A stretch of 64,000 nt of DNA from Kryptolebias marmoratus (lineage: Eukaryota; Chordata; Actinopteri; Cyprinodontiformes; Rivulidae), in NCBI RefSeq assembly GCF_001649575.2, contig NC_051438.1, positions 23,854,816-23,918,815 on the forward strand. Reading direction: 5' to 3'. The notes below the pieces were generated by a model. The model saw only the letters and a program-made list of their open reading frames with translations, searched no databases and was not told the DNA's origin. Below, one piece after another: positions 26,741-40,000 of the stretch. The translations under genes and the position numbers were made by a program. The number at the start of each line of letters is the position of its first letter. The first letter of the stretch is position 1.

Positions 26741-27188
26741 TCTGAAATGCAGGTAGACAGTGGAAAACCAGAAGTCCAGCAATGGCTGTTCTTGTAAGAC
26801 GCTATAAATTCAGAGTCAAAATGAGCTGTTCAGGCAGCTGGATGTGAGCTGGAGGGAGTGGAAGTGGACCAAATATGAAAAGAAATAACTGCAGATGTAA
26901 CACTGATAAATATCCATTCAGGCAATCCACTTCACAGTGATGCAGCTCCATATGAATCAGTTCCAAAAACTGTGAAACTCTGGATAAAACTAATGTGTTC
27001 AGCAGTGATGCTTTTCCAAATGGATCGAGGCAAACTTTGTGTTTTCATATTGGAAATCCACGGCTGTAACAGCTGCAGATCAACAGTATTCCTTCAGCCT
27101 GCAAGTTTCATACACTAGTCACTGCCATCATGCTGAAAATTTTTTTTATTTAAATTATAATACTTATTAAAAAAGACTTTTTATGTGC

Positions 27189-27216
27189 TATAATATAATA
27201 TAATATAATATAATAT
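27189..27216 (+). repeat. (TAATA)n pentanucleotide repeat
   Basis: About five TAATA units, just beyond the presumed rab28 3' end. Confidence 0.9.
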
Positions 27217-27421
27217 TTCAATCAGTAATCCGTTTAGGACAAATCTGATGGCTCAGGCTTTTATTTTAGACCATAAAACCCCACTTTTATTTTACATACA
27301 GTAATCATATTCATCTGCTGTATTGTATTAACACTCAATTAAAATACCAACAAAAATATCCCAAATAGTTTTTATTTACAGAAGCATGAGACCAGCTGGT
27401 GTTGTTTTTCATGTTGCAGTT

Positions 27422-27427
27422 TTTATT
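27422..27427 (-). terminator. rab28: candidate rab28 poly(A) signal
   Basis: This is the first AATAAA on the minus strand after the rab28 stop codon, about 1.3 kb downstream. Further copies follow at 27371-27376 and 27260-27265, and an ATTAAA variant lies at 27532-27537. The 3' UTR would be about 1.2-1.4 kb. No transcript evidence is available. Confidence 0.3.
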
Positions 27428-28724
27428 TAGAAACAAATCTTTGTTGCTTTTTAATGTCACATTTAACTGTACATTCTTAAAGAGTACATAAAATGTATAG
27501 AATCAGATTTACAGGATGCATTGTGATGATCTTTAATCAGTGACAAAAGGTTTGAAATAGAGCATAGTTACTTTTACTGTATCAGTACATACTTTACACA
27601 TGAAGCAGCTATAATGTATATTGTTTGGACACTACATTAAATCCCATCATGCCAACATGTACGATCACATTGAAGCTGTTTTTACAGAAATGATGTTTCT
27701 GACAGAAACAACAAACTAAAAAAAAAAGATAACTAAGATAGGCAAACATGATCTTATGCATCACAGCCTTTTCCTAATACAAACCTCTGTTCTATAACGG
27801 ACAGTTAAATGAAGCTGTGAAGAGGAATCTAATTATGTGTTTAGATAACAGACTCTCACATTTGTACTCTTTACTTTATCCTCACTCACTGCTTTAGTTT
27901 CATCCGCACTTCAACAATGATGTGAAAACATGTAAAGCTAAACAATTGAAATGCAATTTAAACCTAACATGAGGTAAATACTATCTGAAGAGTGTCAAAT
28001 ATTATGAATGTAATCTGAAGGATAAAACAAAGAAAATTAGAATTTTGATTTACGATTAAATATTGTAATAACTAATTAAATATCACAGAACTGCTAGGGT
28101 AAGCAGGTAATTGGCAAATAGAAAGCTGAATCTAATTTTAGTCAGCTACAGCTTTTTCTTTTGGTTCAGCAGGTGAGTAAATAAAGTAAAAGTTGATTTT
28201 AAATTAAAGTGAGAACTTCTAGTCTTAGTTCAATGTTTTTTGTCTCCAAATCTTTGCACTCTTAAGTAAAGACACGCACAAACGAGATGATAATCTCTGT
28301 AAAACATTCTGGCTCAGAAATGACAGAATTATGTGTCTACATCAAACTGTTTTTCAGTTTTCACTATATTCCTCCTTTAAAGAAGGAGCTCAATAACTGT
28401 GTATAAACCAGGTAAAAGCTTTAAGAGTGTCAAAGAAATAAAATGATAGCTGCGCGAAAACATGAAAAAAAAAACCAAGGTCTCGTTTTCTTTTTGGTAA
28501 ACCACCCACGAGCTTTCTCCGACTAAATATCCGAACTACACGCCAAGGTTTCGAAGCCGTGCAGTCTGTTCTTCATCCCACCCGCACAACTGACACACAG
28601 GAACACGGAGGCCGCGCTCCAAACACTTTTCATCCAGTCGACCCCGAACTCCTAACAGAATAATACTGACTGAACGGACAATTTTACATCTTCATGTGTG
28701 TGTGTGTGTTTGTGTTGGAGGGGA

Positions 28725-28817
28725 TCACTGCACCACACACATGGAGCTGCGAGGGTGGTTGACTGTCCTGGCCACGGTGTCCTGACTGTAGTTGACGATG
28801 TCCGCCTTCACCACACG
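28725..28817 (-). CDS. rab28: rab28 terminal coding exon 7 (residues 192-221, CVVQ tail)
   Basis: Begins [20 protein letters not shown] and ends in SSMCVVQ and TGA (28725-28727). The acceptor is TTACAG after a pyrimidine-rich tract. The C-terminal CaaX box has Gln at X, which in the family favours farnesylation. The human tail as recalled ends CAVQ. This is the tail used when the cassette exon at 29523-29624 is skipped. Confidence 0.95.
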   Translation of the reverse strand, partial: RVVKADIVNYSQDTVARTVNHPRSSMCVVQ

Positions 28818-31800
28818 CTGTAAAGGTGGAAACACACACGCGGAGTTAAAAAGCTGCGACAACAATAGCGTCTTTCCAAAGAAAGCTGTACTAATCTGCA
28901 GCTTCTTGCTCTAAGGAACTTTACAAACGGAGATAGTAGTCTATAACTGAGCCGTTCCTAACAGTGAAATAAGGCCTGACACTGCATATCATGTCTGTTC
29001 TGTAAATATGAAGCTACAAAAAGAGTAAACACAGCTCTCTCCCAGTGACATGGACTCTAAAAGCACTCATTAATTTACATGTTGAGTTCTGTTTGTGAAA
29101 CAAGCACAGAAACTGAAGTTTCATATTTAGAAACGAGGATCATGTGCAGTACGGGCTTGAGTGTGCTGCTGAGTGTAAGCATCTCAAACTGCGGAGCGCT
29201 TACTTTCATATTTCTTGGAACGTAGCTCAAAATCCTTCCCAGGGTTTAAAACTCTGGTCTAAATGAAAGTTTGAAGGCAGCTCAAAGCTTAGCAGGAGTC
29301 ATGTCTGTCACCATGAAGAAAGGTTTAACAAAATAATGTTGAATCTTTAGCAACACAAAGCCAGAATGGAGAGGTTTGTTTAGATTCTATTAAATACATT
29401 TTCTAGAGCTCATATCTAAACTACTGGGTCCAAATAACTACCACAGTTTCACTATTTGCTAAAACTACAAAGCTACTGTTTTTGCATCCTAGCAGTTCTA
29501 CTTCGTAGCTGGAGAGACATACTTTCAACTATTGAACCGAACATATTTTGCTTTGCTGAGTGTTCTCTTGACTAATTGGGCCTTCATTCTGTGGGTAGTC
29601 CACCAGTTCAGCTTTCACAATCTTCTAAACGTCGGACAAACAGAAGAAAGAAGAGATAAAAAACAAACAACAATGACAGAGGCATGAGAAGGCATAGTAA
29701 CAGTGTGAAGAATAGACACCAGGTAAAGACAGTGGGTCAGAAAGGATGAATGATGGAATAATATTAAAAACACAAAGTGATCTGTAAAGTACTAGAGCTT
29801 TAGGACACCTATTTATTTTAAAAGCACAAAATGTTACAAAAAGAAAAAACAAAGAAAAAACTTAAAACTAAATCAGGACTGCAACAAATGTACTTTTTTT
29901 TTAATTTTGTTATTAATTACTGAGCATGTTCTGTTTCTACAATGATTGCTGACAGTGCTATTTTGAGACAAAAAAAAATTAGTTTTCCTCTAAATCATTT
30001 CAATTTCTTTGACCTTTGCAGATTTCTCACAGCTGTTTTGGGTAGAATTTTGTAAAGCATAATAACCTTGGACTAATGCTGCAGCACTTAATTTAAGATT
30101 ATACCAGCTTAGCCTATGTGAAGTTCCTTATTTTGAATAACCGCTGTGGAGAAGTCTCCTCGGCTGAAGCTCCTGGTTGGCTGCCTGATAAATGAGCTGC
30201 CGAAGCCCGGTGTCGGAGTTACTGAGTGATCCGTGGCCTCACTATCTGATCCAGCAGACAGAGGACCATGACGGAGAGGGCTGGCAGGCAGATATAATGC
30301 TGTCGGGGGTTGTGACCCTCATGTTCAGCTCTCTAAACATGACAACTGATAATGAGGCTTTGCTCGGCCTACAGCTACAGCCATGACCTGCTCAAAGCCT
30401 CAACTCTGAATTCATAACACAAACTTTAAATTTTTTTAAAGATTTTAAGTCTTTTTAAACAGTTGTGTACATATTTTTGTGCTTACATGAATAATAGCAA
30501 ACATTTCAGAATGTATGGTCCCTAAAATAAAGTCCTGCCGAGAAAACATTTTGTCTTTTAAGTTAGATTAGGAGGTTTCCTTCACACTTTTTTAGTTAAA
30601 CCGATAGAACAACTGATCCAGATTCATGGATAATTTATATAAAACTTCAAACCAACATTCAGAAGCCCTCCTAGTTTGTTTTTTTTAAAGATCTAACTTT
30701 ATAAATAAATAATTGCCTCCTCTGACCTAAATTCAGATATTTATAAAATGCACTGATATCTAACAGTTTTTAAAAGGTTTTCAGAAAGATTGTTTTTTTG
30801 TAGAAATACTACTAACACAGAAACTTTAAGGATACAAAAGCAGACAACACAATCATACAGTATGCTCCTCAATTTGCATTTTTATTTAATTTTTATGATT
30901 TCTTTTTTCTATGTTGACAAATTTGATCATACAATTGTTATTTTTCTTATTTATTGTCTGTGTGATGGTGTCAAATACTCTTAACCTTTTTCCTTGCAGT
31001 GCAAACTGGATCTAGCCAATCACCCAGTCTGATTTGTCTGGATTAAAGCACTTTACTTAACTGACAGAGATATCAAGGGAGGGCTGGAGGAAGAAAGTAG
31101 ATGGACAGCTCCATTAGCGTAAGGCCATTTTCAGTCAGTCAGGAGCCCTGCTGATGACGGGAGTGGAGCTTGAGAATTTTGCCTGTTCTTCCCCTGTATG
31201 CTCTCCCTCCTCTGGAGGTCCTGACCTCTCTGTAGCCCTCAGGCTCATCAACCACTGCCCAGCCAATGTGGCTCCAGCTGCTCATATCAGACCAAGGATT
31301 AATGCTTTTGGGGGAGGTGACCTTGTAAATCCTACATCTGCCACCATTGGGCACCTTGGTCTGACTGGCAAGCTGAGACCTTGTTTCATCCAAAAACAGA
31401 AGAAGATAAACTAAATAAATCAGACAGCTAACCCTAACCTCCTCACAACTGCCTACCTTTGACCTCTGGCTTCATGCAATAATGTGGTCAATGTGGTTCT
31501 ATTTACAGAGCATCGGTGGTAGGTTCAACATCACAGGAGGCAGATGTAACAAACTCATGTTTACACAAAAACATGTCCTATACGATGTGTGGTATCCTCA
31601 TTTAAGTTCAACCGTAACACTGGAAAGTGAAAAAGACTTGGAAAAAAAATTCTTAAAGACCCCCAGCTGTAAAGAAATTGTTGTAACCCTGTTAGGGACA
31701 AATAAGCCATAAGAAACATGGCTCATAGAAAATGTGCCTATGACTTACCTGGGATTGCTCTATTTCTGCTTTGTTGAGCTTTATACCAAGAATCTCAGCG

Positions 31801-33976
31801 GCCACTCTCTGGAAACAAAGATACACCTGGAGAAATATAAGCAGAACAATAAAAACAATTGAAATATTTTTTTAAATAACACTGTGCACATGATTTATTG
31901 AATTTGCTGGCACTTACCGAATCCCCTGTCTTGGCTGATACAAACTGACTGATGAAGCCATTCTCCTGGCAGAAGCGCTGGTGTTTGTCTGCCTTTACGG
32001 TCCTCATGTGCTCCAGGTCGACTGTGGACAAAACATATCGTGACATGAGAAAACTTGCAGAAGATAGATAGATATATTTATATGGTAGTTATACAGCACT
32101 CTCGCAGGGTTAACTGTTACATATCAGAACATAAACAGAAAAGATAACTGTTTACACTTGAGTTAAGATGGAAGGGGTCTGCCTAGTGTGCAGGGATGGT
32201 GCACATAAAGACACATGGAAACAAAGCATATTTCAATTGTTATGTTGCTTTCAAATCCATCTGCAGAAGATTCACTGATTGCTTTTTTTTATTCTGGGAA
32301 TGATCAAATCCACAGCCCAGAGCTTTAATCTCCAGCTGGTATCAAAGCAGGATGCGACACATTCCTTGGTGTAAGTTTAGTACAGTTCCACCCTGAAGCC
32401 ATGAACCTCTGTTTGACCCAAAAAAGACAAACCAGCCCAGCTGTGGAGAAAAGCTTAAGAAACAATACATGAATGACCAAAGACTTGAGGCTATACTCAC
32501 AGTGAGAGTTTAGATGGGGAGAACAGTTTGACTTATGAGTGTGATGGGCCTTTAAGGTGGGTGCAAAGATCTAAGATCTAGGACCATCACCTGCACACTG
32601 ATTTAGTGAGGACACACAATGACAGCATCCTTTTTAACTTTTGTAAAGATGTCCCTGTGCATTTGACTCCTGTGCAATGACACTCTGAGCTTTGCTTCTC
32701 TCCTTCTTTACTATAGGGTCATACTGGGGTCAGTAAAGGAGGTCACCTGGGGGTCTTGAAGCTGAAAGCAATAGCTTCATTCTTTATTTCTGGCTTTGTG
32801 CAGGAAGCTGGGCACGCCCAGTATCTGATGCATACAGGTCTGTGTTAACTGGAGGAGGTCAGGCTACTGTAAGGTGTTGCATTTCTTTCACCCCCTTCCT
32901 GAGTTTTTGTCTTTGTGTAAGGTCTCATTGAAATTGTGAAGGATTTACCCTGTTCTCATGCCCCTTAGTGAGTGTGTAAGTATGTGTGTGGGTGTGGGTG
33001 TGAGCGAGAGTGGTGGGAATAAAGCCAAAGGCAGAAAAGGGCAGATGTATTTCAAGAAAGAAATGTAAACACTGCAATAATTCTATATTATTATTAACTC
33101 GATTAAAGTTAGATGTCTCAGTCAAAGTGCTAATGCCAAAAAAAACATTTAGAAAGAATAATTTTAGACAAACTTGAAAATGACAATTACTCTAAATGAC
33201 ATAAATACAAACCTTTCTGGGTTACGGCAGACACTTTTATAGTTATTCAATGTCCAGGGCAGACTGTCCTGTCTGTGCCTGTGCATAAACAGAGCTGTCT
33301 CGTAGGCGTCGGCAGGTTATTAATTCCAGTCATTAACAGTGGAGGTACACAGCATGCTACTAGAAGTAAACAGTACTAATCCTTTGGATCCTGCACACTT
33401 GGGAAAAGTTATCTATCATGTGTCACAGATAGATTAACACAATAGCTCAAGAGCTAGGAAAGGTACATTATTGTTGGGAAAAAAACATGTGCAAGTGAGG
33501 AAGTTTCTGAATCCAACCTATTGATGCTTGCATCAACAGAAGGAACTTGGTCACAAAGAAATTGTTGCATGGCCTGCATTGATCTTATATTAGATCTGTA
33601 TCAAATCACCAGCAGATTGAAGAAGTGGCTGATATCAACAAATGGAACGTCATAACCAAATGGTTGGAATAGTGTACAGGAACATCTGTACAGAGTATGG
33701 ACTGGAAGTCCCACAGTCAAAGTGGGAGACTCAACCTAAGGGTGGTGGAGAATGGAATGGCTAAGATACTGTGGGACTTCCAGATCCAGACAAACAAGTG
33801 ATGGCTAACCAACCGGACATTGTGGTGATAGATAAGATACAGAGGAAAGTAGTGGTGATAGATGTAGCAGTCCCAAGTGACTGTAACATCAGGAAGAAGG
33901 AGCACGAAAAGCTCAAGAAACGCCAAGGCCTGAAAGAAGTTTTGTTTATGTATATATATATATATATATATATATG

Positions 33977-34008
<32 letters not shown>

Positions 34009-37000
34009 CATATACACACACACACATACACACACAAACACACGTATACTGCTGTACTTATAACTTTTTAAGTGATTGGACTGTAAAGTCAGTCTTTAAG
34101 CTTAAGCACATTAGTTGAAATTTGATGTTTTGAAATCAAATGAGATTACTTAATCCACTGTTTATTTCAGTGGATAAATAAACAAGACTGCCCTTACATT
34201 TGTATATGGTAAAGTAAATTGTTTATAAACATGTAGCTTATTTTAGTCATAATAATAATGTAAGTGGGGGGGTTGTTTTGTTTTACTTTTCTTTCTGAAA
34301 AACTTCTTTTAGCCTGTGGCATTGGACTGTGTAAACCAAATGCAAGACTAATCCCAGAGTTTTAACGTTCTGCTTCATTTTTCTCACTAATGTACCCATT
34401 TCTACTTATCAGGTCAAAGCAATCTTACTCCAATGATCTGGTTTCCCTCTGTTTCTGTCAAACTGTACATCAGCTTAACAACCCCTAGGAAGTGACTGCA
34501 AACACGATATAAACTGTTTAGGCCTCTGAGCACATAGAGATAGTAGAGGGGATCATCACTCGTCATGAGCGATTACCTCCCTCTTTCTGGTCACCATCAA
34601 TGTTTATTTAAAAGGTCTGCCTGTCGTAGCATTGAGTTACAAGACAACAGTAAGAGATTGATATCTCGCGGATGAATTAGGCTTTTACCGTAAATAACTG
34701 GTTTGTTATTGCATTGGACTATAACATGGGAACACAACCAAATGAGAGGGGAATATAGATGTTCCTCTCCACATGTTAGTGTCTTATGTGGATGTGATCT
34801 AATACCCTTCAAGGAAAGAATCTTCTGCAATGGAAAAACAATAAGCTAATATGTCTACAATGGCCAACCAAGCTGAAATCTTGCACAGGATTGTGCAATT
34901 CTCAGTGTCACGTACTTACTGTTCTGCTCAGGCTGCTGGGGACCAATTGAAACAGTTTAATCAGTGAGCAACAGCCACAAACTAAGCTTGCCATAACACA
35001 TTTAATTGCCAGCAGTCTAGGTTTAAATTAAACAGCTGTTCAGGAGTGTGAAGATTTAAGGTGGGTTGTATGAATTGTGTGTGTGTGTGTTTGCGCAGAG
35101 GCTTGGGGTCATATCCTATTAAGTGAAAGTTACAGGGTTGAGCCTAATCAACCCCAGGGGGAACCTATCACTTCCAACATTACCTCACACTGTGCCTTTA
35201 AGACCTTGTTAACGGTTTTGCCTCAGTTTCTCCAAAATGACGGCAGTGAATCTATTTAAAGTTACAATTAGGCCAAGGATAATCAATACCTCTACAGTTA
35301 CAGCTTTCTAGTCCAATTCCCAGTTCAAATGAACCACTGACTTTACAAACATGCTTTAACAATTTCACAGCGCTGACATTTCATATTAAAGGCCTAGCAT
35401 TCCTTGAAGAAACGCATATCGCCCGTCACCTTTCATGTTTTAAACGAAGATCGTCTTTTGATTTAGTCAAACCTTGTAAATTCTATTGTGCATGCAATAT
35501 TGTGAGATCTCACCAAATGTGTTACAGCTTGATGTAAGTGTTAATGATGAGCTACTACCACATCAAACTTTAACCATTTTTGTGTTTCTAAGGGTCAGTT
35601 GGCTGTGGCAGCAGCCATCTTGAATCAGCTTGACTCTAAAAGTTAATGAGTTGTAGAGGCTCAATCTATAATTACTTTCTAGGAGTTTCATTAAAACTGC
35701 CCAGCCGTTCATCAGATATTTTGCTAACAGACAGACATATGCACACATCACCTTTCAGTGATAAAAGTGGTTTACATCTCTTAAGAAAAAATTTTAAATG
35801 TTATGAAAAATAAATCCTTGGTTTTCCAATATTTAGCTTATTTTAGTAAGTGTGTCAAACATTTCTCATAATGTTCAAAATGCTGCTTGATTTTTTAGTG
35901 ACTTTTGGTTTCTGCATGTCAAGTCTCCCTTCAGTTTTTTACCCTCCATAGACTTTTGCATTTCTTTTTATTTGACAAAATGTTAGAATCACGCTGCTTT
36001 GAATAACCTTAAAATACCTGCGTTCATATTGAAAATACCATTGTAGTTTTAACATAAATAAGAAATACTTTACTTGCAAGTCAGTGTTTCTCATCTACAT
36101 GTTAAGAGATAAAACTAATTTGATCCACAAAACATACGTGTGAGTAGACAGTCACACAGACTTTTAACCATCTACTCTCAAATTAAGCTGCAGGAGTTTG
36201 AACAAGCAGCAGTCTTTTTACCCCCTCAAAGTCTAATAATAAGCATGTAAAATTTATTTTATTTATGTTATAAATTTCCTGCTACAATATTTGGGGAAAT
36301 GCCTAGCATTTTAAAATGTCAGTAAAAACACAATAAATCATTCTAATGTTATGGGTGATTGAATTAGACATTGATTTAACTTTCACAACACAAGTGACTA
36401 ATAAAAGAAATGAACTACACAGTGGATTTTATGTGAAACACTTAAAGGCCCGAGTCACACATGCCTTAAAGAGATCTCTTAAAAGATTGTGGTTTTATGC
36501 AAAGAGCATGATTATCTTAAACTTGTAATATGTATGCAACATAAATTTAAAAATATTTTCTTCTCCTCACAGTCACTGTTTTAGGTGTCACTGTCAATTT
36601 TTCTCTTTTAGATGATTTCAGAAGTCAAGTAACACTACATTTTATTAGATTTCACAGTGTTGATATTGTTTTTAGTTTGCTGTGTTTGTTCTTTAAATAA
36701 TGGAACATTTAATTTAGAGCAAATGTAATATCTATTTTTTTATATATATATATATATATATAATCTGAAGGACTCCCTAACTAGAGCAAAAATGTATCTA
36801 CTCAACATGGTAACAATTTCTTTACAGACTTTGGACACTACAGTTTAATCTAGACCTGTTGCAGAATTACTAGAAATAATATACATCATATTAAAGCTTG
36901 AGGGTAAGTTGATAATATAATCTTGACTTTTCTGAATGAGTACAGACAGATGAAGTGCTGTTAGTTAGCTGGGTGTTGTCGAGGTGAGCGGGGCCCGTGC

Positions 37001-40000
37001 AGGAGTCCTCGGGGGGTTCCTGACAGAGACAGAGCACTCTTTGTGCACCGGCGCCCCTGCCCCGGTGGCCTGAAACGGGCCGGCACCGTCAGGGGACCCG
37101 CTTTCCACTAGGTCAGAAGTGTTCTGTCGACAGCTCATTGATCACAGCTCATCTTGTCATTCGATCGCTCCTCGTGAAATGATGTGCAGACACGAACACA
37201 CGTGCAAACACACACATTCACATACACACAAGCCTTTACACTTTAAAGCATAATCAGATACTCCACAGCGGCTAGTAAAACAATGTAGTCTTCCTCCCTG
37301 ATCAGGGATTTGCATCAGAGTGTCCAGCAGTAGCTCTGCAGGCAGGGAGCGAGCTGGAGAGCTGGGCTGTCACCGGTATAGTAAAACATGAGGCCAAAGG
37401 CCTTGTAGGCTGGGTTAACAGGCTCCAAGGACTCATGAAAAGTGAACAAAAAGCCCAGTTCTGAGCCGACCGCACAAGACGCAGTCCGGGTTTCACTGGC
37501 CATGTCCTCTGCGCTCTCCTGCTGCTGTTAAACTAAGTGGACTTTTATGGGAGAGCAGTAATACTTGCCTCTGTGCCGGCACTATAACTATAATAATTAT
37601 ACAGAGCATGTGACAGTCTTTGTAATTATATGCATCTTAACATTTTAACTTTATTCTTAATTATAAAGTCTTACTGTGCACAATAATGCTAAAAACCGAT
37701 CTCCATCTGCACACGTCAAAGCAGTGAAGCAAAACGTGGAAAGAGCTCTGGTCGCAACTGCCTGAACAAACATCTTCAAAGTTAAAACCTGAAGCTGAAT
37801 CAGGTTTCAAAGATGTGATGTAATATTTCACTCCATAAAGTTCAGATATAGCAAAAAAAAAATACCATGGAAAGACTGTTGATACTTCACATACATTTAT
37901 AATATATGCCTGTGGATTCACATCAGTCAGTTATTTACCCAATCCTGTGTCAGCAAGGGCCCTTCCAGGAATTCCTCCATATCAATGTTGTGAAGCAGCG
38001 AAGGAATAAAGTATAGCCTGAGTGTGATGAGGGTTCCAGGCTGCACTTCGGTCAGGTGGCTAAGCTGTGCTGTGCAACTCAAATGGCCCATGACTTACCA
38101 CACAAGAAGGCATTCGAAGACTGATCATCTACTGCATGTGCAACAATATTTGCTTTATGGATGGCTAAAATGAATGAGGACTTTCCATGTTTCAACAGGC
38201 ATAAGAATCAAGAGAGATGAATGCAGAAACCAAAGCTGGGTTAAAAGTCGGTACAATTAAATCCTAGTACTTACTTTAATTGGCAAAGACCAGAGAGATT
38301 TGCTGTGCGGTCAAGTGAAAAAACAATGTTAAAAACTAGAAAGAATCTCTTAATCAATGGCGAGTTCAAGTTCTAATAGGTCAGATTTTAAACTGATTAT
38401 CAGCCACAGTGCAACACAGCTGTAATTCTTTATTCATCTCTCTGTATTTTGTAACCTGAATCTCCATTTCACATCTTTTCCAGACTTACAGACAGACGGC
38501 AGCCTACAGTCAGTGCGGTTACTGAGAAAATTCGATACACACATCTAGTTTGACCCTTTACCTTAAATAAAATGTGAAGAGAAACAGGAAAGATTGGATT
38601 TGCTGTAAACTGTAAACATTCCAGGTCTCAACCCAACCATACACCATGCCTTACTGGGTCTTTATACTGTATATATAATGTTTTACAGCGTCAAACCTGC
38701 GGTCTTGCTGCCCACAGAGCAAAACAGACACTGCTGACGTGTTCATCCCTCCTATCTGGGGAGGGGCGAGCGTGTCGGGTAAGAGTACTGGGCTTTTGTC
38801 CCACCACATGTCTATTGTGGCTAAACCTTTCCCTTGGGGGCAATTAGGACCTTTTAGTTTGTTGTAAGAGGACCTAAGTACGAGTAGGTTGAGCCAGGAA
38901 AAACATTTTTGAGCTAAACCAAAAACAGAAGTGCATTGAGCTTCTCTGCACTCCTGGACTTCTGAGCATCTCTCTATTAAGAAATGTGCAGGCCTACACT
39001 GAACAGACAGGAACTGTGGCAGCTTTACAGGGGCAGAGAGGTGACAGGGTTGAGAGAGCTGGGGAGGGGGAGCCTTCAACTCCACCCAAAGCCAAGGCAA
39101 AAGGGCAAACAACTCAAGACCAACAATGTTGTTGGGCAAAGTCATGCTTCATGAGAAATGTAGAGTTAGAGGATATCCATGTTTCACTTGAACTTTCTCA
39201 TGGCTGAACGGAAAGCTGGGGCAAGAGAAGTGTGACGGGTAATGGTATGCAGTGATCTGCCGTAGCATGCAAAAAGCAAACACATGCATGTTGTTTAACA
39301 CAGCAGAGACACAGCAAATGAAAAGGCATTACTGTAAGCAAAGGCAGTTACAGCTGAAGTGTTAGTCTGCACATGTGAGAGGTAAGCCTAAAGAGTGGAT
39401 ATAAGTGTGTGAGTGAAAGAGTCTGTGTTTGCACAAGGATGAAAATGTTTGCACAAGGATGTTTTACAGATGGTTAAAGATAGTGGCTCAGAGAAGAAAG
39501 AAAGCAGGAGAGCCAAAGAAAAAGGCAGGTGAGCCATATTTGAGTGTACAAATTCTCCTAATGCGGGGACCTTATCTCCCTGCAGAAGATAACATTTCCC
39601 AGGGCAGGCCTGAGTGGATCGTCAATGAACAGTGCTAGAACCACTGAGCAAAAAGTCATGAGTGATGAGGAGGGGTTAAGAGAACTGAACCCATTTAAGT
39701 CACCCAAATAAGGGCTGTACAAGCCCATGATGGATGCTTCAGAGTTCCTGAGGGAAAAGGAGCACTGGCAGTGGGAAGGGTGATGCGAGGGAATGAGCAG
39801 GGGTCCTGCGATCGCCACTTAATGAAAACAGATTGGTTTGATAAATGACACAGGCTTAATGTCTAAAAAGAAATATGTGAACTACTTTTGAATTGTAAGC
39901 TACTTTAAAACAGTGAACTTTTTAAAAATAAAACGTGTGTCATTGTACTAAAAAAGATTCAAACTCTGAATTAAAGCTTACACAAGAGGGTTATAATTTT

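Noticed and set aside
31154..31414. Possible extra exon next to rab28 exon 6
   Set aside because: Open on both strands but without matching splice sites or similarity to RAB28. More likely complex non-coding DNA.
38651..39145. 164-codon open frame on the minus strand in rab28 intron 4
   Set aside because: No domain, no matching splice sites to rab28, Cys/Leu/Pro-rich random look.
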